Of a stretch of 64,000 nt of DNA, positions 59,747 to 64,000 are shown piece after piece. The stretch comes from Desulfatitalea alkaliphila (GTDB taxonomy: Bacteria > Desulfobacterota > Desulfobacteria > Desulfobacterales > Desulfosarcinaceae): the NCBI RefSeq assembly GCF_022968795.1, contig NZ_JALJRB010000015.1, positions 1 to 64,000 on the forward strand, given 5' to 3'. How positions within the stretch are numbered: position 1 is the first letter of the stretch; the number at the start of each line of letters is the position of its first letter. The notes under the pieces are model-generated. The model was not told the origin of the DNA and searched no databases. It saw nothing but the letters and a program-made list of their open reading frames with translations. Both the position numbers and the translations under genes were made by a program.

Positions 59747-61957
59747 TCAGGCCGCCGCAGCCGGCGGTGTTCTTCTTTTCACCCGCCACTTCTGCCAAGC
59801 GTACATACCAAAGTAAGCGCTGATGCCGATGGCTTGAATCGTGGTCGGCCCCAGGGGCAGGTGGGACTCGATGACCGCCGCCTTGAAGGTGGATGCGGCC
59901 ACGGCCAGCAAGATGAGCCGCTCCAGGATGTTACAATGCACCACCAGGTGGCCCTGGAGAAACGAGGCGAAGGCGAACATGGCGATCAATCCGGAAAAGA
60001 AGACCCAGATAATCCGGACGGGATTGTCCAGCCAGATAATGGCGCCCGTCTCGGTGACACCGTCGATCATCAACAGTTCGTTGTTGAACAGGAAGATGAA
60101 CGGCAGGATCGCCGTGCGCAGGTCGTAGGTGAAGCCCTGGATGCCGGTGCGAATGGGATCGGACCGGGCGATGGCGGCCCCGGCATAGGCCGCCAGCCCC
60201 ACCGGCGGCGTGTCGTCGGCCAGAATACCAAAGTAGAAAACGAAGAGATGAGCGGCGATCAGTGGAAACACCAGGCCCGCGTCGCCCCCCAGGGTGACGA
60301 TGACTGGGGCGGTGAGGGTGGCCATGATGATGTAGTTGGCCGTGGTGGGCATGCCCATGCCCAGGATCAGGCAGGTCATGGCGGTGAAGATCAGCATCAG
60401 CACCACGTTGCCCATGGAGATGGTGTCGATGAGGGTGATGAAGCGCCCCACCAGCCCGGTGATGGTCACCACCCCCACGATAATGCCCGCCGTGGCGGTG
60501 GCCACGCCCACGGAAATCATGTTGCGCGCACCACCGATCAAACCCTGCCAGACATCCATGAGACCTGTCACGAATGCCTTGCGCAATTCGACGGTCATGT
60601 CGACATCTTGCGTCAGCGTCCCGGACCGGCGGGCCAAGGTGAGCGAAAAATAGAGGGTGATCGGCCGCTGAATGAGCATGATCACCACCAGGGATTCGAT
60701 GGCCAGGAGCACCGCGGTCACCGGTGAACGGCGCAACACGACCAGGTAGATGATCAAAACCGCCAAGGGAATCAAAAAATGGATGCCCCGCAGGAAGGTC
60801 CGTTTGAAAAGCGGCAGCAATTCCCGCGGCAAGGCAGCCACGCCCAGCTTGAGCGCCTCCATGTGCACCACGTAAAACAATGCCAGGTAGGATATCAGGG
60901 CCGGCAGCAGTGCCGCCCGCACCACATCCAGGTAGGGAATCCCCAGAATCTCGGCCATGATGAAGGCGGCCGCGCCCATGATGGGGGGCATCAACTGCCC
61001 ATTGGTGGAGGCGGCCACCTCGATGGCGGCGGCTTTGTAGGGCGGCAGCCCCACCTTCTTCATCAAAGGAATGGTGAAGGTGCCGGTGGTGACGGTGTTG
61101 GCGATGGAGGAGCCGGAAACCAGGCCGGTCAAACCGGAGGCCAACACCGCCGCTTTGGCCGGTCCGCCCCGATAGGTGCCCAGGGCGGAAAAGGCCACAT
61201 CGATGAAATATTTGCCGCCCCCGGCCTTGTCCAGCAGGGAGCCGAACAGCACGAACAAAAACACGAAATCGGTGGAGACGCCCAGGGGCACGCCGAAAAT
61301 ACCGGTGGTGGTCAAATACATGTCGCTGATGATGAAATCCAGCGGGACGCCGCGATGGCGCAGCACTTCGGGCAGGTAGGGACCGCCTATGGTGTAGAGG
61401 ATGAACAGTGCGGCCAGAGTGGCCAGGGCCGGACCGAGACTGCGCCGGGCCGCCTCCAGCAGCAAAACGATCAGGATGGTGCCCAGCACGATATCGGTGG
61501 TGTTGGGCAACCCCTGACGCATGATCAGTTGGTTGTAGTCCCACCAAATGTAGAGGGCGGCGGTGACGCCGACCACCGCCAATACGATATCCTGGAGGGG
61601 AATACGTGTGATGATCGACCGCCCGGACCGCAGGGGCAGCACCTTGCGCAGCCCCCGGATCCAGAAGGGCGGCCGATGAGGTTTGTAGCTCGGATAGAGC
61701 AGAAAGGCCAGTGCCATGGCGAAGGCCAGGTGCCAGGCCCTGGCCACATGGGAGTCGATGGGCCGAAAGGCGATGAAGAGCTGGTAGCCGGACCAGGCCA
61801 GGCACATCAGGGTGATCACCCAGGATGCAATCCAGCTGCGGGGATTGCGGGCGCCCGCTTCCGCACCGGCCAGAATCTGCTGGGCCTCTTTCGCGCCGTT
61901 TTTCACATCCGACTGCTTGTCGGCACCGCGATCCGCACTTGCAACATCACCGCCCAT
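59747..61957 (-). CDS. TRAP transporter fused permease (DctQM type)
   Basis: 736 residues with some 17 or more hydrophobic segments: an N-terminal four-helix DctQ-like part and a C-terminal 12-helix DctM-like part in one chain, the form that works with TAXI-type binding proteins. Motifs: GLVSGSSIANTVTTGTFTIP, AASTNGQLMPPIMGAAAF, ILGMGMPTTANYI, LADDTPPVGLAAYAGAA. ATG at 61957 follows GGAGAAAGG. Located just downstream of its binding protein gene and separated from the biosynthetic locus by the terminator, so a functional tie is not established. Confidence 0.92.
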   Translation of the reverse strand: MGGDVASADRGADKQSDVKNGAKEAQQILAGAEAGARNPRSWIASWVITLMCLAWSGYQLFIAFRPIDSHVARAWHLAFAMALAFLLYPSYKPHRPPFWIRGLRKVLPLRSGRSIITRIPLQDIVLAVVGVTAALYIWWDYNQLIMRQGLPNTTDIVLGTILIVLLLEAARRSLGPALATLAALFILYTIGGPYLPEVLRHRGVPLDFIISDMYLTTTGIFGVPLGVSTDFVFLFVLFGSLLDKAGGGKYFIDVAFSALGTYRGGPAKAAVLASGLTGLVSGSSIANTVTTGTFTIPLMKKVGLPPYKAAAIEVAASTNGQLMPPIMGAAAFIMAEILGIPYLDVVRAALLPALISYLALFYVVHMEALKLGVAALPRELLPLFKRTFLRGIHFLIPLAVLIIYLVVLRRSPVTAVLLAIESLVVIMLIQRPITLYFSLTLARRSGTLTQDVDMTVELRKAFVTGLMDVWQGLIGGARNMISVGVATATAGIIVGVVTITGLVGRFITLIDTISMGNVVLMLIFTAMTCLILGMGMPTTANYIIMATLTAPVIVTLGGDAGLVFPLIAAHLFVFYFGILADDTPPVGLAAYAGAAIARSDPIRTGIQGFTYDLRTAILPFIFLFNNELLMIDGVTETGAIIWLDNPVRIIWVFFSGLIAMFAFASFLQGHLVVHCNILERLILLAVAASTFKAAVIESHLPLGPTTIQAIGISAYFGMYAWQKWRVKRRTPPAAAA

Positions 61958-61986
61958 GGGCCCCTTTCTCCTCTATTCGGTTTTGC

Positions 61987-62946
61987 TTACATCCATCCTT
62001 TTTCCTTGTAGTATTTCAAGGCACCGGGATGAAAAGGCGCCGAAAGCCCCTGCAGCATCTCCTTGGGATCCAGATGCCGGAAGGCGGCATGGGAACCCTT
62101 GAGTTGTTGCAGATTCTCGAAAACGGTCTTGACCATGTCGTAAACGATCTGATCGTCCACCGTTTCATGGCTGATGACCGTGGCGGTCACCGCGTAGGTG
62201 GGCACGTCGTAGTCCACACCCTTGTAAGTGCCGGCGGGAATTTTGGTGAAAATGTAGTACGGCTTCTCTTCCGCCATCTTCTTGATGTCCGGATGATCCA
62301 AGGGCACCATGACGATGTCCACGGACTGGGCCGGCTCTTCAATGGCCGCGCTGGGGTTGCCTACCGTGTAGAAGAAGGCGTCGATCTTGCGGTCCACCAG
62401 GGCCCGGGACGCTTCGTGCTGCTGCAAGCTCTCGGCCCGCAGATCGCTGGAAGGATCGATGCCGTAAATCCGAAGCACCTCCTCGGCATTGAACCGCTGG
62501 CCGGAGCCGGGATTGCCGATGTTGACCCGTTTGCCCTTGATGTCCTCAACCTTCTTGATCCCCGTGTCCTTGCGGGTCACCAGCATCACGGTCTCGGGAT
62601 GCATGCTGAACACGCTACGCAGGTTCTTGACCGGCTTGCCTTCCCAATCGGCGACCCCGTTGAAGGCCTGATAGTTGCGGTCCGACTGGGCCACGCCGAA
62701 ATCGAAGGTTTCACGCACCATGGCGTTGATATTGAACACCGAGCCGCCCGTGGGGCGCCCGATGTAGTTGTAGTCATCGCCGCGGTGCCGGTTCATCAGG
62801 TTGCTGATCTGCAAAGCCACCTGGTAGTAAACACCCACGATGGATGCACCGCCGAACAGCACATCGGTTTTGGCCATGGCCGGTTGCACCGGCACGATCA
62901 GCGCCGCGATTACCAAAGCTACAAGAACGACTCTTTTCCAAGCCAT
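61987..62946 (-). CDS. TAXI family TRAP solute-binding protein
   Basis: 319 residues with a signal peptide (VVLVALVIAALIVPVQPAMA). VLFGGASIVGVYYQVALQIS is the TAXI family opening; STGGS-like RPTGGSVFNINAM, FGVAQSDRNYQAFNG, GKRVNIGNPGSGQRF complete it. Binds a small carboxylate or glutamate-like ligand in known members. Start at ATG 62946 with AAAGGAGG upstream; longer in-frame starts would precede the signal peptide. First gene of the two-gene TRAP operon. Confidence 0.93.
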   Translation of the reverse strand: MAWKRVVLVALVIAALIVPVQPAMAKTDVLFGGASIVGVYYQVALQISNLMNRHRGDDYNYIGRPTGGSVFNINAMVRETFDFGVAQSDRNYQAFNGVADWEGKPVKNLRSVFSMHPETVMLVTRKDTGIKKVEDIKGKRVNIGNPGSGQRFNAEEVLRIYGIDPSSDLRAESLQQHEASRALVDRKIDAFFYTVGNPSAAIEEPAQSVDIVMVPLDHPDIKKMAEEKPYYIFTKIPAGTYKGVDYDVPTYAVTATVISHETVDDQIVYDMVKTVFENLQQLKGSHAAFRHLDPKEMLQGLSAPFHPGALKYYKEKGWM

Positions 62947-63204
62947 ACCTGCCTCCTTTCGATTTTCGGTTGAATGGTGGGGGAAAATGTGGTTGCCGTT
63001 TATCTGCAAGAGGATAGTGGATATTGGGACCCGGCCTTCGTTTTCTAAGCTAGGCGAGCCACCCCTTGCGGTGCCGACAGAAAACGCCACACGTTAAAAA
63101 GGTATAAAATTCCGCAAGTTGATCATACCGTTCGAGTATGGCAAAAAGCACGGCATGTGTCAACTGTCATTCAGAAACTATAAGGCGTTTTTTTCTTTGC
63201 GCCA

Positions 63205-64000
63205 CTATCGGGGCTCCGCTGTTTCCCTGGCCGGCTCGAAGCTGCGCATGGCGCTCAGGAACCCGGGCAGATGACGCACCATGAACCACAAACTGCGGCG
63301 GTGCTCCCATATGCGCCGGCGAAATCGGCGACGCCAGCCCGGGTCGGAGTAGAACCGCTTGACATGGGTGTTGTAGAGCTGATCCAAGCGTTCCAACGAT
63401 CCGATCTGCCGCGGCACGAAAACGAAGTTCAGGCAGTTCATCAAGCGCCAATCCTCGTTCACCGTTCCCTGCGCGAATATGGACCGCCACACCGGCGCAC
63501 CGTGAAAGGGCGTGAATTTGGCCATGTTCATATCGTCCAGCCCCAGAGAGAGGACGAAATCGCTGGTTTTGCGGATCGACGCCACCGTTTCGCCCGGCAA
63601 GCCCATCATGAAGAGCCCCTTGGCCCGCAGCCCGGCGGCCTGGATGCGGCGCACCGTGTCTCGCACATCGTCCAGGTAGACGCCCGGTTTGTGCACTTCC
63701 AACAGATCGGGGTCGCCCGATTCGATGCCCAGGGAGACCATCAGGCAGCCGGCCGCCTTGAGCATGCGCAGCAGGTTGTCATCCGCATGCCCGACGCGCA
63801 CGGCGCAGTTGAAATGCAGCCCCAGGGGTTTGGCCGTCAACAAGGTGCACAGCGTTTCGATCCGCTCCCGGTTGAGGGTGAACAGGTCATCGTAAATGTT
63901 GATGTGGCGGACGCCGAAACGGTCCCGCAAATATTTCATGTGGGCGTAAATATAGGCGGCCGAGTTGTAGCGAAACCCCTGCTTGAAAACCGATCGGTCA
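63205..64000 (-). CDS. Radical SAM protein, C-terminal part (runs out of the window)
   Basis: At least 264 residues of a radical SAM protein whose N-terminus, including the CxxxCxxC motif, lies beyond base 64000; the frame is open to the end. Visible core: RHINIYDDLFTLNRERIETL, LHFNCAVRVGHAD, LMVSLGIESGDPDLL, GLFMMGLPGETVASI, typical of class B (B12-binding-type) members such as those with BchE-like architecture. The C-terminus is Arg-rich. It is separated from the biosynthetic locus by the TRAP operon. The first in-frame ATG inside the window (63939) is internal, not the start. Confidence 0.85.
   Translation of the reverse strand, partial: DRSVFKQGFRYNSAAYIYAHMKYLRDRFGVRHINIYDDLFTLNRERIETLCTLLTAKPLGLHFNCAVRVGHADDNLLRMLKAAGCLMVSLGIESGDPDLLEVHKPGVYLDDVRDTVRRIQAAGLRAKGLFMMGLPGETVASIRKTSDFVLSLGLDDMNMAKFTPFHGAPVWRSIFAQGTVNEDWRLMNCLNFVFVPRQIGSLERLDQLYNTHVKRFYSDPGWRRRFRRRIWEHRRSLWFMVRHLPGFLSAMRSFEPARETAEPR

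Noticed and set aside
59747-62946. TRAP operon as part of the biosynthetic locus
   Set aside because: Opposite orientation, strong terminator between, and no sequence evidence of a shared substrate.

Overview
The window is a dense, GC-rich chromosomal segment of a Gram-negative, anaerobic-looking bacterium, most likely a sulfate-reducing deltaproteobacterium of the Desulfosarcina/Desulfobacterales kind. Evidence for this includes several TRAP transporters, many sigma-54 and two-component regulators, multiple radical SAM enzymes, outer-membrane machinery (LolA-like, AsmA, MltD-like), and a tRNA(Thr)-tRNA(Tyr)-tRNA(Gly)-tRNA(Thr)-tuf operon with the same order and anticodons as the E. coli tufB operon. 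No phage, integrase, transposase or CRISPR array is visible, so the genus-level guess rests on gene content only.

Layout. 1-750: 5' end of tuf and four tRNAs, minus strand. 1.2-9.2 kb: LysM lytic transglycosylase, tRNA-Arg(CCT), an exported unknown, a proteasome-fold protein, rarA and an AsmA protein. 9.3-20.7 kb: an unusual aldehyde dehydrogenase/iron alcohol dehydrogenase fusion, a large unknown, nth, a hybrid histidine kinase, a DUF72 gene coupled to a Y-family polymerase homologue with altered catalytic acids, and an aminotransferase. 20.8-21.2 kb: a non-coding element of nested inverted repeats closed by a perfect 32-bp inverted repeat. 21.3-25.4 kb: nicotinate phosphoribosyltransferase coupled to prfC, then a DUF1287 protein. 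25.4-34 kb: a C4-dicarboxylate-type TRAP operon, a CoA-transferase and a divergent short-chain dehydrogenase that both carry sigma-54 promoter matches, and a PAS/AAA+/Fis sigma-54 activator. 34-41.4 kb: HD-domain protein, methyltransferase, ADP-ribosylglycohydrolase, an NtrB/NtrC-like pair, DUF2889 and an MFS transporter.

41.4-59.65 kb is the centre of interest: a lipid/polyene-type biosynthetic locus. It has an AMP-dependent ligase, two acyl carrier proteins, four ketosynthase-type domains (two single ketosynthases plus a ketosynthase fused to a chain-length-factor-like domain), ApeI-like and ApeP-like dehydratases, a stand-alone PKS-type double-hotdog dehydratase, a FabG-type reductase, a hotdog thioesterase, a PlsY-type acyltransferase, a LolA-like carrier and a DUF3261 lipoprotein. 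The FAS/PKS part resembles aryl-polyene clusters. Five radical SAM enzymes (two with B12-binding-type architecture, one SPASM type, two tandem paralogues) are interleaved with it, and no MMPL exporter or ammonia lyase is seen. Heavy stop/start overlap indicates one 12-gene minus-strand operon (55.4 to 44.2 kb) facing a five-gene plus-strand operon (55.9 to 59.65 kb). The inferred product is an unusual, radical-modified acyl or polyene chain, possibly placed on glycerol phosphate and moved to the outer membrane. The chemistry is unknown.

59.7-64 kb: a fused TRAP permease with its TAXI-type binding protein, and the 3' part of another radical SAM gene that leaves the window.
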